Of a stretch of DNA of 64,000 bases, positions 10,185 to 21,939 are shown piece by piece (position 1 is the stretch's first letter; every line of letters begins with the position of its first letter). The notes under the pieces were generated by a model. It was not told the DNA's origin and ran no database searches. It saw only the letters and a program-made list of their open reading frames with translations. The position numbers and the translations under genes were made by a program. The stretch is from Ditylenchus dipsaci (Eukaryota > Nematoda > Chromadorea > Rhabditida > Anguinidae). The DNA lies in contig SADC01001378.1 in NCBI GenBank assembly GCA_004194705.1, forward strand, positions 124,001 through 188,000, in the 5' to 3' direction.

Positions 10185-12395
10185 TTCATGTAGTAAATAA
10201 TGGTCATGACCAGTTGCCTCCAAGCTATTTGAGTTTCTTTGTCCTCTGAGCTGGGACACGCCCCTTCCACTATACATTCTGTGAATATGCTCCAGTATTC
10301 AGGCCTAAAGCTGTCAGATGGAAGTAGTGTGGCGTGCCTTCTGCCCAATTGCTCTGCATTTTCAGTCACCATACCGATGTCGTCCAGGTTGCGAATCACA
10401 AAGTCAAAAGTGTCAGTAAACAAGGTAGTATGGGCTACAAATTTAGGGTCTGAACGCAGCTTCTTTCCGCGTAAATCCATAGGTATGCCAAATATTTGTT
10501 TTAGTTCTTCGGCTTCCGTAAATATGGCTGCAAAGTTTTTTGATTGACATATTGTTTTTTGACTGTTTAAACATTTGATTTTGTCCTGACTTAAAACATC
10601 AAAATGTGTCGAGTTCTTGGCGTCCCAGCCGATTCAATAGAGACTTTCGACTATTGATTGCTTATCGACTACTTTTTTAGTTTTGCAGCTGACGAATAAT
10701 CAGGGAGAAATTCGATTTTACCTCTTAGTTTTTGGCCTCATCGGAGCAGCTCTCGGAACAAAAAAAATTAAGGATGGCCGAGATCCTACACTGCATCGAA
10801 ACAGCCAGTCCCGCTGACTAAAATTTAAAAAGATGACATCCCCTTCCTTTTTTATTTGAAAGTCTCTTACTTTAGAAAAATCATTGAAAAGAGCACCTTA
10901 GGCCAGTTCTGAGCAGTGCTTTTATATCGAGACTGTATTCACTGTATGAAGACAGTCATAAAAAATACATTTTTACCTTTTTATTTGCAGCTTTTTGCAG
11001 CATTGACAAAAGTACACTATACAGCGTCCTCTCAGAACACGCCGGAATGATGTTTTTGAACGTTTTAGCCCGAAAAACATACAAAAACATGTTTTTAGGT
11101 GGCAGAAAGTTATTTTTGGAAAAAAAATATTTCGGAAAATTTTAACTTTTTGACTTGGGAGACCGGTACTGGAGGGTATCTGAATACCCTATTTAGTAAT
11201 TTTTACCTTGTTTTAATTACTAAAACTTGGCAAAAAGAGTCTCTATATGCATTTTTGATCATGAGCCCTGCTCGGAATTATGTCTAAGGTAAGTGAGTTC
11301 TAAATTTCAAGCCCCCTGCGCCCCTTCAGGAACATACCTTAGCCACAAAGCACTAGGAAGTAACTCTGGATGCATGAAAAAAAAAACACGCATCCCAGAG
11401 TTTTCTTATGCGCTAGGACTCAGTTAACAGAACTTTGTTCAAATCCTACCTTGTAAGACATTTCAGTTTATCCACGTACCATTTTCTGGTGGATTGACTT
11501 GGGGGACCCAAGGAAAAAAGTCAAATTTTGGTCAAACAAAATTTTTGCAGGAAAGTGTCGACCGCCCCCCTGAAAACATGTTTTGGGTTAAGAAGTTCAC
11601 AAAACATCATTTCGAAAGGATGCTGTATAGTGTACTTTAGCCGCAGCATTTTGGCTGTCATAGTCATTTGAATAAATAAATTTTACCGCAAAAAACATCT
11701 TTGACCATTTTAACTTTGGGCACTTTTTTGTTCCATGATTTGATGATCAAGTGACACTGTCTAAAATTACAAAATGTACATATAATATCACTTTGAAAAA
11801 AGTAACCTTGGTAAAAGACGTTTTGGTTTGATTGCAGTGTTGCGTGAACTTACTGTCGCCACACTTGACCATCTTCTTCCTAAAGCAAAATTCGTTTGTT
11901 TTATTAATAATTTTTCGAATTTGAAATGAATGAAATATGAAATTTGGTCAATTTTATGTAAATTTCAGGGTGGACGAAGACCAGAGGGTCCAAATACCAC
12001 CCTACAGTGATCGAAAACCAGTGAAAACTGGTTTGCGGGGTTTTTTTTAAAGGCGGTAACTCTGTTCGAAAAGCGATTGGGCGGGTCAGAATTGTCCCTT
12101 CTTAATATATCCGCCTGAGTCCTTTTAAATACCTCAAACTACTTAAAAACTTACTGCTGGATTGCCTGGCTGAATCGAATGCACTACCGTTTATTTGTGA
12201 CTTTTCTGAAAATAGGTTAGTTCTTATGTGGATTTTTTTGATATAGTAACCGTTAGGAACAGATTCAGCGGGCTGCCTTGCTCTAAGTTCAGAGCCTCTC
12301 CGACTTATTCTATTCTGTGGAGCTAGCAACTGACCACCATTTATAACACTTCTTGTGGACAAATTGCTTGAAGAATGAGCCTGTTTATTACCCAT
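10185..12395 (-). CDS. Globin gene 1 (myristoylation-type N-terminus), partial model
   Basis: A heme-binding globin. Exons supported on the minus strand are 12395-12251 (starts MGNKQAHSSSNLSTRS), 12205-12155 (phase 1 on both sides) and 10562-10185. The last holds the globin core: FAAIFTEAEELKQIFG (B-C region), then DPKFVAHTTLFTDTFDFVIR with the E-helix histidine (E7), then QLGRRHATL with the proximal F8 histidine, then IAWRQLVMTIIYYM (H helix). The donor GTGAGT at 10184 fits one more short C-terminal exon, otherwise translation stops at 10181. The exon(s) for helix A between 12155 and 10562 were not found. The MGNK start is a candidate N-myristoylation signal, implying membrane association rather than oxygen transport; that role is inference. 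Confidence 0.75.
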
Positions 12396-12523
12396 AATTT
12401 CGTAGTCAATTTAAGTATAAATATCTGACCAAAATAGCATTATTGAGCATTTCAAATAGCAGTTCTAAAATTATTACTATAAAGATAGAAAACATTTAGA
12501 CATGTAAGATGTTGATAAAAAAT

Positions 12524-13517
12524 GGACGATACGAAAAAAAAGCCCGCGTTTTTTCGTTCTAGTCAAAAAGGCGAAAAAGGGCCCGTTTTTCGAAAAAGTG
12601 CCCGTTTTTCGAAAAAGTGCCATCTTTTTGTGAAAAACTGTCCGCTTCTGTAAAAAAAATGACCGCTTCTGGATTAACCTGTTATAATAATGAATATATA
12701 ACCATATAAAGTGTCGGACCCTAGGCGGAAACGAACTTGAGGTGGTGGTCATTAAATCGGGGGTTGACTGTAAGGTTGGCCTCCCTCCCTCCCTCCCCCC
12801 CCCCTCCCCCGCTTTTTTGACCAAATTTTCCTTATACCTCCCCCCCGCTCCTCCCCCGCAAAAAAAATCGGCCACCTCCCCCCGTTCTCCCCCCCCCCCC
12901 GCTCCCAAAATGACCCCCCGTCACCCCCCGCAAAAAATCCCAGTCGAAAAAAAACTCTCGGATGAGGTCATTTTCAGAACGGCAGCCGAGAAGGATCAAG
13001 ATTTATCGAACCAGAGGAGTGGCAATATTGTAGCTTTGACTTCAGAAGTGTTTCAAAAGCCTTCAGATTCATTCTAGACTGCTGTTTCGAAAATTTTCAG
13101 TCCCGAGGCTTGTAAATTAATCACGCACCCCCCCACTGCCCCCCGCTCACAGCTTCCTCCCCCCCCCCGCAAAAAAAATTGGCCACCTCCCCCGCTTCTC
13201 CCCCCCCGCAAATTTTTTTAGTCTAATCTCCCCCCGCACCCCAAAAAGCGGGGGGGAGGCCAACCCTATTCATTATGCTTTATATGGGCGTAATTCATGA
13301 AGGTGAAACTGCAGTAATTTGCAGTAAATGAATAGTGTATAGTAAATGAATAGTATTTTATACGGTCGCCAAAAATGCAGACTCAGTCTTGTTATAGAGC
13401 GGTTTCACAAAAAAGCGCGCACGTTTTCACAAAACGCGGGCACTTTTTCACCTTTTGAATAGAACGAAAAAACGCGGGCACTTTTTCACATAACGCGGGC
13501 ATTTTTCCGTTTTGTCC
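12524..13517. mobile_element. Non-autonomous array-armed element with C-rich core
   Basis: Ends GGACGATACG...GCCCGCG (left) and GGACAAAACGGAAAAATGCC followed by CGCG (right, reverse complement). The 9 bp flanks are ATAAAAAAT (12515-12523) and AAAAAAAAT (13518-13526), eight of nine identical. Each arm carries repeats of a GTGCCCG(T/C)TTTTTCGAAAAA-like unit. The core (12770-12910 and 13125-13255) is extraordinarily C-rich, with runs of 9-10 C separated by CGCAAAAAAAT and TCGGCCACCTCC words. No transposase is present. The terminal word is shared with 31585-31992 and with a fragment at ~23500-23665. Confidence 0.7.
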
Positions 13518-13684
13518 AAAAAAAATTACTACAGTCAACTCTCCAATAACGAACCCCCTGGGACCGGCTCTAGGTGTTCGTTATTGAGAAGGTCCGTTAT
13601 AAGTACTTTATCGAAAATCCAACCAAACCAAACCAAAAAAAGTGTTCGTTATTGAGAGAGTTGTTATTCAGGGGGGTACACCCC

Positions 13685-13822
13685 GTTTGTGTCTAAAACC
13701 GTTTGTGTCTAAGGCCGTTTGTGTCTAAACTTGTGTCTAAACCGTTTGTGTCTAAACCGTTTGTGTCTAAGGCCGTTTGTGTCTAAAGCCGTTTGTGTCT
13801 AAAGCCGTTTGGTGTCTAAACC
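13685..13822 (+). repeat. Left minisatellite arm, 15 bp unit GTTTGTGTCTAAANCC
   Basis: About nine tandem copies of CCGTTTGTGTCTAAA with one or two variable bases at the unit junction (AACC, GGCC, AGCC). It starts within 10 bp of the MULE terminus. It is the inverse of the longer array at 16127-16611. Confidence 0.9.
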
Positions 13823-14024
13823 GTGCTGTTTTAATACATTACCTAGTAAATCTTTACTGACTCGCGGCGCTGCAGCCTATGACTTGTGTAAGTTTTGATC
13901 GCAGCAAATATAACTGTTATGACATCTTTAGAAAAGGCGAAAATAGAACGACATCTTAAACTAAACCAAAATCAGAGGATTCTTTATTCAACAAACAACC
14001 AAGCAAAGTAAAATATAACATAAC

Positions 14025-15990
14025 TCAATCATCCATATCATAGTTAATAGCTATTCCTTTCAAAAACTCTTCTGTGCTTCTTTCCTCGTAGGCCTCGACA
14101 ATAGTAAGAATGCGGCGATCGGCTTCGACATACTTGCTTCGTTTTCCCTTCGGTCGCTTGCCTACTTGCCACTGGACGAACTTTTGATCTCGGCCTTGCT
14201 GCACAACTCGAAGAGCATTGATAAATTTCCACAGACCTGGATGGCAGACATCGAGTTCGCACTGGATCCTGTGGTTGGCTGATTCGGCAAAATTGTTGGT
14301 TCGATGGTCTCCATTCAACGTTCTTTCATACACATTCCAAAGTGAGTGAGCAAATCTTGGTGCAACAAAGACTCCCCTGCGAGATATGCTTCCTAAAATA
14401 ATCGCTCGATGAGCAGTTGATGTAAACAAAGAGTGGAAAGCAAATACCAATGTAATTCTTCTGCATCCACGTCAAAATAGGCTCGAGCTCTGCAGGCAAA
14501 AGATCCCAAAGCTCTTCAAAAACTGGCACGACTTCCTCAGGCTTGACAAATGCCATCGCTGTGATCATTCCTAAATAAATACTATATTCTCTTTGATATC
14601 TCTAATCATCCAGTCTTTATGGCCTAGTTTCTTATACTAGCACATCCCCAGCGCGATGTTTGATTCAAAAATTATAGTCTATAGGTTATAACTAGAAAAA
14701 AAGGTATGTGCATAGAGCCGGACATTTGACGCAAAAAGCTTACGGCATTTGACGGCGAAATCAGCATCGGTTTCGTAACGACCTTCAGCCCATTCTTGCC
14801 GAGCGTCTTCTTCAGATTTTGGACGAGATGAAACAGACATCCTCACACTTCTGTCTCGGGAAAGCACAGCTCTAACGCACTGATTGCCGCTATTTCAAAA
14901 TCGACAGTGACGCTTGAAGGAGAAAATGCCGGCCAGACTTCCTTGACCATGACGAAAAGATGCTCATAGGTAGACTGAGACTTATTGACGAGTAGAGCAT
15001 AGAGCACTGGAAAGACGTAGCCATTGCGCTCTGCAAGAATCACGTACACCTAAACATATATGATAGATGGAATATTATAATCAGTGAAGAACAAAATACC
15101 TGGTAGAACGGGAAAGGAGTGATCTTGAAGGTACCGTCCATAAAGACCACTTTCATCTGCGCACTCCAGTTCTTGTTGCTTGCACGCCCAAAAAGAAGAA
15201 TTCTGAAACATAAATAACCATCTAAAAGACTATGCCAGCCAACTTAAAGTTTTAACCTGTTGTTATTTTCATACACCTGATCTCCAAGAAGGAATAGTTC
15301 TGGATCGTTCAACCCAAAGCGATAGGTCCTGTAGCCATCCGGTACCACAAAGTTAAGTCCATTCGGCACTTCTGGCTCGCTATTCACTAGTTTTCGCTTC
15401 CTCTGGACGACCTTTCTGATTGCTGACTTGTCGAGTTTGGCTTGAACAGCTTCCGGCACACCTGAGAGAACGTTGTTGAAGATGGTGGACGGATGCTAAG
15501 CTCAAAACATCATAAGTTAATCAAAGACGTTTATTACAAACCTCCATTGTTGTTGTGCAGGCTTCTTTGACTTGCTGAGTAAGTTGGCGAAGGACAATTG
15601 CTGCGGCCGAAATTCCATGATTGCTGTGCTTTCCCACGATCTTAAGCACCAAGCCCGTATTGCTGTTTGTATGAAGTCGAGCAGGGCATCCATCAGTGAT
15701 ACGCTGATACATCTCCAATACATTTTCTGCTTGTACCCGTAATGTTTCCAAAACTGATGGCCATTAAAAGTGACCATCTCGTTTTCCTTATTCGATTGAA
15801 CGAAATCCTGCAAAGCAAATACAAGATAATTGATATGTAAGATTAAATTCAATACCTGTCGATTAGCTGACTCCCTGACATTGACTTCTGCTTGGTCCAC
15901 GGATTCCTCATCGCTGTAACCACCAATATCATCTAGTATTCGCGCTATTTCCGCGGATCGCAGTTCATCTAAATAAAACAAGTAAAACAT
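14025..15990 (-). CDS. FLYWCH zinc-finger MULE transposase (multi-exon, frame-broken)
   Basis: A Mutator-like DDE transposase read on the minus strand. From the N-terminus: a helical lead (15990-15850); a FLYWCH-type finger at ~15780-15590 (MVTFNGHQFWKHYGYKQKMY then WRC...CPARLHT...GKHSNHG; the tryptophan-cysteine and the CPAR...H parts lie in two frames); a basic linker with RKVVQRKRKL (15459-15244); the central DDE-domain strand YVILAERNGYVFPVLYALLV and VTVDFEIAAISALELCFPE (15049-14843), whose DFE supplies an acidic residue; and a C-terminal segment with NGDHRTNNFAESANHRIQC typical of FLYWCH-MULEs (14450-14025). Intron-like gaps and probable single-base indels separate the parts. It may be intact in the real genome. 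It lies between inverted minisatellite arms of its own element. Confidence 0.75.
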
Positions 15991-16126
15991 TCGACATCAT
16001 TCAACAAGCGTGGACATAGCAATGAATAGGTGTGATGCGAATAAATTTTAAATATGACACATTCTGGTGAAGTTTAAATTGCCTTCTTAAACCAAAACAC
16101 AGAAAAATAGACTCAACGACTTTTAG

Positions 16127-16611
16127 ACACAAACGGCTTTAGACACAAACGGCCTTAGACACAACGGTTTAGACACAAACGGCTTAGACACAAACGGCTT
16201 AGACACAAACGGTTTAGACACAAACGGTTTAGACACAAACGGCTTAGACACAAACGGTTTAGACACAAACGGTTTAGACACAAACGGCCTTAGATACAAA
16301 CGGTTTAGACACAAACGGTTTAGACACAAACGGCTTTAGACACAAACGGCCTTAGACACAAACGGTTTAGACACAAAACGGTTTAGACACAAACGGCCTT
16401 AGATACAAACGGCCTTAGACACAAACGGTTTAGACACAAACGGCTTTAGACACAAACGGCCTTAGACACAAAACGGTTTAGACACAAACGGTTTAGACAC
16501 AAACGGCTTAGACACAAACGGTTTAGACACAACGGCTTAGACACAAACGGTTTAGACACAAACGGTTTAGACACAAACGGCCTTAGATACAAACGGTTTT
16601 AGACACAAACG
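16127..16611 (-). repeat. Right minisatellite arm, unit TTTAGACACAAACGG
   Basis: About 31 tandem copies of a 15 bp unit, with small indels and C/T variants (AGATACAAACGG occurs several times at regular spacing, suggesting higher-order duplication). It is the inverted counterpart of 13685-13822 and roughly 3.5 times longer. Confidence 0.9.
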
Positions 16612-16659
16612 TCCGTGTCCCATTCAGGGGGTTCGTTATTGGGAGAGTCGACTGTATTT

Positions 16660-17885
16660 TCAACTATTATCAAGTTTTTTAACTTGATCCTCCTAAAAAT
16701 TATTTAGCTGTTATTTTGCAAAAATGAACTACACAGTATAATAGGGCTAAATTACAATAAAAATGCACTAGCATGTATTTCTGGATCTTGTATTTCTGGC
16801 TGTCTAACAAGCTATTGATTGAAAATTTCACCGAAATTCTTTCGAAATTTCGTCACCATTACATTCCTCAAATTTTTCAGCTGATTTGATAGCTTATTCA
16901 CAGCTAAGATCCGAAAATATATGCTAGTGCAATAATTGAAAAAAAAATACAGCAAAAGTTATAAAAATATGGAAATATTTTTGCTGGAATTCATTAATTT
17001 GCGGTTGAAATTCAGATTTTGAAGCGCAATTTGATTTGAGTCAATTAGGTGGTCAGTCAATAACAAAATAAAAATTAAAATATGCCACATTTGCCTATAT
17101 TTTGTAAGAAAAGAAGAATAAGACAAAAATAGGTCTTTGTTAGTTGTTAGGTGGATTTTTAAATCTACTCCTGCTGCTTACAATTTATCTAATGTGTTCT
17201 TAAGGAGGCTTGCGTGCTCGCCCAGCTAAACACTTCTAGCAATGAACACCCAGCTTCCATCAACAGCCACCATAAAGGATAATATTTTAAGAAACATGGC
17301 TTTTTGAACAGAAACAAAAAAGTACAAGAAAACAAAGATGTAAAAGGCACGTCGAAAAGGAATTAGCAAGCTTACAAAATAACTAAAATTCGGGTCAAAC
17401 AAATTTAAAGAATATTGTTTGATAGATCATAACCATTAGCATGTTTTTTTGCCTTTTGACTTTGTGAAATTGTTTGTGAATGTTGTTGGTTGCTTGAATG
17501 CACTCATAATTAAACAGCCTTGCGATACTTCACATCTTTTAAATGGCTGAAAAAAATAAAAAAATTCATGTGTTCCTAATTATGAGGGACAATAATTAAT
17601 TTAGGAAAAAAACACCACGAATTTTGAAATTGGACACTAAAATTTGGTTATGGCATCTTGTAGAGCGTAGTCGATTTACGATTTTATTATTCTGTGGTCC
17701 ACAACCACAATAATAGCGAGCCAGAGACTGACAAATATAGTAAAATGCGACTGAAAATTTCTTTGATCCTCCTGTTATTTATGAATACTCTTGAGTTTTT
17801 GTTTGCTAATGATCATTAAAAATTGTCAGCCAGACGTGTGTGAAACAACAAGATTCTTCTCAATAAACACAGAAGGCCGAAATCA
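16660..17885. other. No gene recognised
   Basis: AT-rich unique-looking sequence between two mobile elements. I see no exon with a recognisable domain, no RNA gene and no clear inverted repeat. Confidence 0.5.
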
Positions 17886-17896
17886 TAGAAACTTCG

Positions 17897-19280
17897 GTAC
17901 GTGACGTTTGCCCCCATCGCCGTTTGCCCCCATGGGACACTAGCCCCCATTTCGGAAAAATGGGACACTTGCCCCCATTTCGAAAAAAAGGGACACTTGC
18001 CCCCATTTTGGAAAAAAGGGACACTAGCTTCCATTTCGCAAAAAGGGCACACCAGCCCCATCTCGCAAAAAAGGACACTAGACCCATTTTTCCGAAAAAG
18101 CAAAAAAAAGATTGATTTTGCCCCTATTCTACCTCCCATTCTCATTTTTGAATTAATATATGTCGACAACAACCGGTAAGTTTATTTCCAACAAAACAAA
18201 AAAAGGGGACAACAAATGAGATAACATTTGAGAGAGCATGATATGTAGTGTGTAATGATTGTCGATATAGGTTCGATTCCCTAGTCTTCTTTGTTATTTT
18301 TGATCATTATATAGATTCATAAAAAATGATTTGAATAATAATTTTGGATGAAAAAACTTTCCCGCACGCATTTGAATTTACATTGTCATCAACGAGTATG
18401 GTTCTTTAAAAGCCTTGTTACTTAGCTACAATTAGGAAGGCAAGCATTCATTTTAGATTATTTGCCAAAAGTTACAGTCATCGACAATAAAGATTCCGTC
18501 TTAGGTCTTTAGGCAAATTGCGCAATTCCTATTATTGAATACGGTAATTTATCACTTAAAAAAGCACAGATTACGGGCTTTCCTATACGATATAATTGAG
18601 GTATTTATGACAATTAATTAATTAACGAATTTTAATTCAAAGGAAAAATTGTGTCATTTATCGAAAACGTTGTTATTACCTAAGAACGCAACTTGTATAT
18701 GACTGCCCTTGGATTGTCTACAAGTTGTGATTGGATACTGCAGTTGGATACATTTTCGATTTGTTAGAATATATAAAGTTGACATTTTCGAATGACAAAT
18801 TTGTCACTTTATCTGAATGCTGAATTTTCCACTCAAAGCTTCGGGGTTTCAGATTTTATTTGTAATTTAGTTTTTAAAGGCTCATTAGAAAAAAGGGGTC
18901 ATTAAAATAAATTAAAGGGCCATTAAAAACCCTTAGGTGCGTGCCAAGGAAAAGTTTTTTCAGCTTTGTTCATAATCGTTATGAACACGGTTTGATAATG
19001 ATGAACATATATATTCAAGAGCCGAAATCACAGTACTGCAGCACGAACCAAAGTATTGCCCCAATTATTTGTTTGGGTAGTATAGTCATTAGTTTGATGA
19101 CTAATTACCTTTGTAAGTACTCAAACCACTAGGTAACACCACCTAGTCTAGTGTCCTTTTTTTGCGAGATGGGGACTGGTGTGCAATTTTTGCGAAATGG
19201 GGGCTAGTGTCCCTTTTTTCCGAAATGGGGGCTAGTGTCCCATGGGGACAAACGGCGATGGGGGCAAACGTCCGTGTACG
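17897..19280. mobile_element. Array-armed non-autonomous MULE-type element
   Basis: Ends GTACGTGACGTTTGCCCCCA and, in reverse complement, CGTACACGGACGTTTGCCCC followed by CATCG. The target duplication TAGAAACTTCG is perfect over 11 bp (17886-17896 and 19281-19291). The terminal word ACACGGACGTTTG also occurs at the end of the FLYWCH-MULE at 16621. Arms are tandem copies of a ~27 bp unit (GGGACACTAGCCCCCATTTC + GGAAAAA): ~17930-18100 and, inverted, ~19145-19255. The ~1 kb interior has no transposase. A B-box-like GGTTCGATTCCC near 18272 suggests a SINE-derived piece inside. Confidence 0.8.
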
Positions 19281-20683
19281 TAGAAACTTCGGCTAGAATA
19301 CACCTTATGAGTCGAAGCCCAAATCGCTCAAAATTATGTTTTATGAATATTTTAATCCTGTAAACATGGCCAAAATCTGTTTTAGCACCCGAAAATAGAA
19401 ATAAATAAATCAATCCAAAAAAATTGCTGTCAACACTCAATATAGCAACCGTCTTTATTGAGTCGACTGTAAGTGGTAGACCAAGGCAATTTAGATATTC
19501 TCTTCTATGTTTCTCATCAGGCATCAAGCCCGCGACTTTTTGCGGCCCCGACCAGAACTCAATTTTAAAGAAAAAATAACAAAAAAATAAAAAGAAACTG
19601 GCAAAACAACAAGAATTTCAGCTTATTGAATAAATTTAACAAAAGAATTTACAAGTTTTAAGAATCAGAGTTTTTGAGTATTTTTGCAGTTTATTAGAAA
19701 GTTGTAAACTCAAAAAGGGAAAGCAAAGACAAGAAGAACGGCGTTTTCAAGCCTGCTGCTGCCCTGAGAAAAAGCTAACCTAAAGAAAGGGGGCCAAGTA
19801 ACTCAATTACATAAGCTGCAGGTCTCACCCATCTGCCCCCTGTTTGGCCTCCCCCTCTCTTTGTTCCATCATATTCATATCATCTATTTTTCTCAAAATA
19901 ATATTAAAAAAGCTAGTTCGTCAATATGGCAAAGAAAAATGCTTAAAAAATCTCTCTAGTTTCTTGCTACCCTTAGGAAGCCTTGCAAAACCACAATTCG
20001 TTGAGGATTTGCAGTGTTATTGTAGCCAATTAACAAGATAGCAACAGCTTAACATTTCTTGCAATGAATTTTCATTAATAATTTTTGTATTGCCATCTTT
20101 TCAATAAATCAAAAAATATTTTCACAAAAGATGCACAGAAATTTCACGAAAAATTTGGCGCTTTTAGTTCCCCATACTCGGATTTGTTGAAGAGTGACCT
20201 AAAATCGCCTCTCGAACTCATTTTTAGGCTCTACTTGATAAAATAAGCATTTCTAAACGCTTTCTTATAAAAAAAAGTTCGAATTTTTGTCAAAAAATTG
20301 TGTCTCCCAGCCCTCAGGGATATATGGTCATTTTAGAGTGATTTTCACTAAATTTTGCTTTTTTCAAGTCAAATGAAGGTTAATAAGATAGATTTTGAAC
20401 CGATTTGTACATTCTGGGGCTAGTGCATATGTGTGTGTGCGCATTTCAACCTCAAGCAGCCCGTCCAGATACCTACCGAAAACTACTATTTTTACAGCAG
20501 GGGCCGCAGTAACAATAGTAGTAACAACTTCCGTGGCTAAAAGTGAAATATCTCGGAGTTCAGTCCACTTTTTTATAAGCAGTTTTTCGCAAACAAAAAT
20601 AGACAAGTTTTATCTTCAGATTTTATTATAATCATCTGAATCGCTTATCGGTAACCAGAGCTAGCACTAAATTCGAAAAAATA

Positions 20684-21098
20684 TCCGCAGCTGCGGAAAT
20701 ATTTTTTGGACCTGTGAGGCTAAAAATAAAATTTATCGTACAGGTTCGAGCTGATTGTAATTATGTTCCACTAAGTTTGTATCCTAGATTATAAGGAACA
20801 TTTTGGTAGTTTATTTTAGGCTTCACCAAACTAAAAATATGACCAAAAATGTCTCTAAATAATTAATTTGAAAAGTTAGCCGAGGATAGACTAAGCTGTG
20901 TTTTCAAATTTAATTAGAGACACTTTCGGTCTTATTTCAAGTTTGGTAAAGCCTAAAATACATTTTTAACTACCAAAATGTTCCTTATAACCTAGGCTAC
21001 AAACCTAGTGAAACATAATTACAATCAGCTCAAACCTGTACGATAAATTTTATTTTTAGCCTCACAGGTCCAAAAAATATCCGCAGCTGCGGATATTT
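20684..21098. mobile_element. Palindromic MITE with CCGCAGCTGCGG ends
   Basis: Both ends carry AATATCCGCAGCTGCGG(A/GA)TATT. Arms of ~190 bp are inverted copies: GGACCTGTGAGGCTAAAAAT...TTCCTTATAA matches the reverse of TTATAAGGAACATTTTGGTA...ATTTTTAGCCTCACAGGTCC with a few mismatches. The single-stranded form would make a long hairpin. It is nested in the foldback at 20412-21915. Confidence 0.75.
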
Positions 21099-21114
21099 TG
21101 GTTGCAGTGACGAA

Positions 21115-21711
21115 TCCCCCCCCCCACGGGGACTGATCAGGTGAGGAGATAACTTCATATTAGTGTTTCTCGACCCCGATTTCATGAGAAAGCTGCGCGT
21201 TTTTTTTTGATTCTGAGAAGAAAAAAAATTCGAACCACAGGGGATAATAATCTAGGCAACAACCTAGTGAATGTTTTCAAATTCAATATTTAGCCCCTTC
21301 GGGGGCGCAGGGGGCTTGGTTGCTTGGAGTTGAGATGCGCACACCCACACACCTTAGACACAAATCACTCGTAAGTGACTCTGGATGCATGAAAAGCATG
21401 CATACCAGAGTTTATTTATGCGGTAGGCCCCAGTATCAAAACTATGTTCAACATCTTCTTGTTAGTGGGCCCTGTGTGATTAGTGGCCCCTTTTATTCCC
21501 TTCCCCTCCCTATACAGCCCTGAATCCCTTTAAAATCAAAAGGCGCCAATTTAATTTTTCAAATTTTGACTAAAAAACTATGATACCCTGTGGATCGAAA
21601 ATTTTTTCTCAGAATTAAACAAACAGCCGCCTTTCTCATGAAATCGGGGTCGAGAAACACGAATATGAAGTTATCTCCTCCACCTGATCAGTCCCGTGGG
21701 GGAGGGGGGAT
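21115..21711. mobile_element. Foldback element FB1, complete copy
   Basis: A ~597 bp element with inverted ends CCCCCCCACGGGGACTGATCAG / CTGATCAGTCCCGTGGGGG. Arms include CTCGACCCCGATTTCATGAG and its inverse. The middle carries CCCCTTCGGGGGCGCAGGGG and a short palindrome around CATGAAAAGCATGCATACC. Partial copies at 6872-7300 and 9495-10060 give the family three good representatives in this window. Confidence 0.8.
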
Positions 21712-21939
21712 TCTGAACTCGAGCCGATATTTTTTGAATTTAGTGCTAGCTCTGACTACCGATGAGTGATTCAGATGATTGTTATAAAATCGGAAGATAA
21801 AAATGTCTATTTGCGTTTGTAAAAAACTGCTTTTCAAAAAGTGAACTGATCTCCGAGATATTTCACTTTTAGCCACGGAAGTTGTTACTACTATTGTTAC
21901 TACGGCCCCAGAATGAACAACGCGGAAATTTTTTTATAT

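Larger units (their letters stand above)
13676..16621 (-). mobile_element. MULE with TTTAGACACAAACGG arrays at both ends
   Basis: A 2.9 kb element flanked by a perfect 10 bp target duplication ATTCAGGGGG (13666-13675 and 16622-16631), within the MULE range. Ends are GTACACCCCGTTTGTGTC and, in reverse complement, GGGACACGGACGTTTGTGTC. The terminal GTTTGTGTC is itself the first unit of a 15 bp tandem repeat. The left array runs ~13685-13822 and the right ~16127-16611, in mirror orientation. Between them, on the minus strand, lies a FLYWCH/MULE transposase gene. It is the most complete of the array-armed elements here. Confidence 0.85.
13532..16654. mobile_element. TA-flanked MITE interrupted by the FLYWCH-MULE
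   Basis: Left end TA-CAGTCAACTCTCCAATAACG and right end (reverse complement) CAGTCGACTCTCCCAATAACG followed by AACCCCCTGAAT. Both are bordered by TA, so this is one short MITE of the CAGTCRAC class. It is opened at its inner ATTCAGGGGG word by the MULE at 13676-16621, which duplicated that word on both sides. Without the insertion the MITE would be roughly 180 bp. Confidence 0.75.
20412..21915. mobile_element. Outer foldback element containing other elements
   Basis: The left arm 20412-20680 (with CAGTAACAATAGTAGTAACA, GTGAAATATCTCGGAG and GCTAGCACTAAATTC) is repeated in inverse at 21722-21915. The two arms are separated by ~1 kb made of two other palindromic elements (20684-21098 and 21115-21711). 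The arrangement implies successive insertions into one foldback transposon. No coding sequence. Confidence 0.75.

Noticed and set aside
16123..16329. Repetitive peptide frame (VSKPF repeats)
   Set aside because: It is the 15 bp TTTAGACACAAACGG array read in frame, with no break because the unit is a multiple of three.
13685..16611. CRISPR-like array of ~30 repeats
   Set aside because: The units are contiguous with no unique spacers, the sequence is eukaryotic and the arrays are arms of a transposon.
17816..18179. Open frames of 75-118 codons on both strands
   Set aside because: They only translate the GGGACACTAGCCCCCATTTC tandem array; the repeated peptide reflects the DNA unit.
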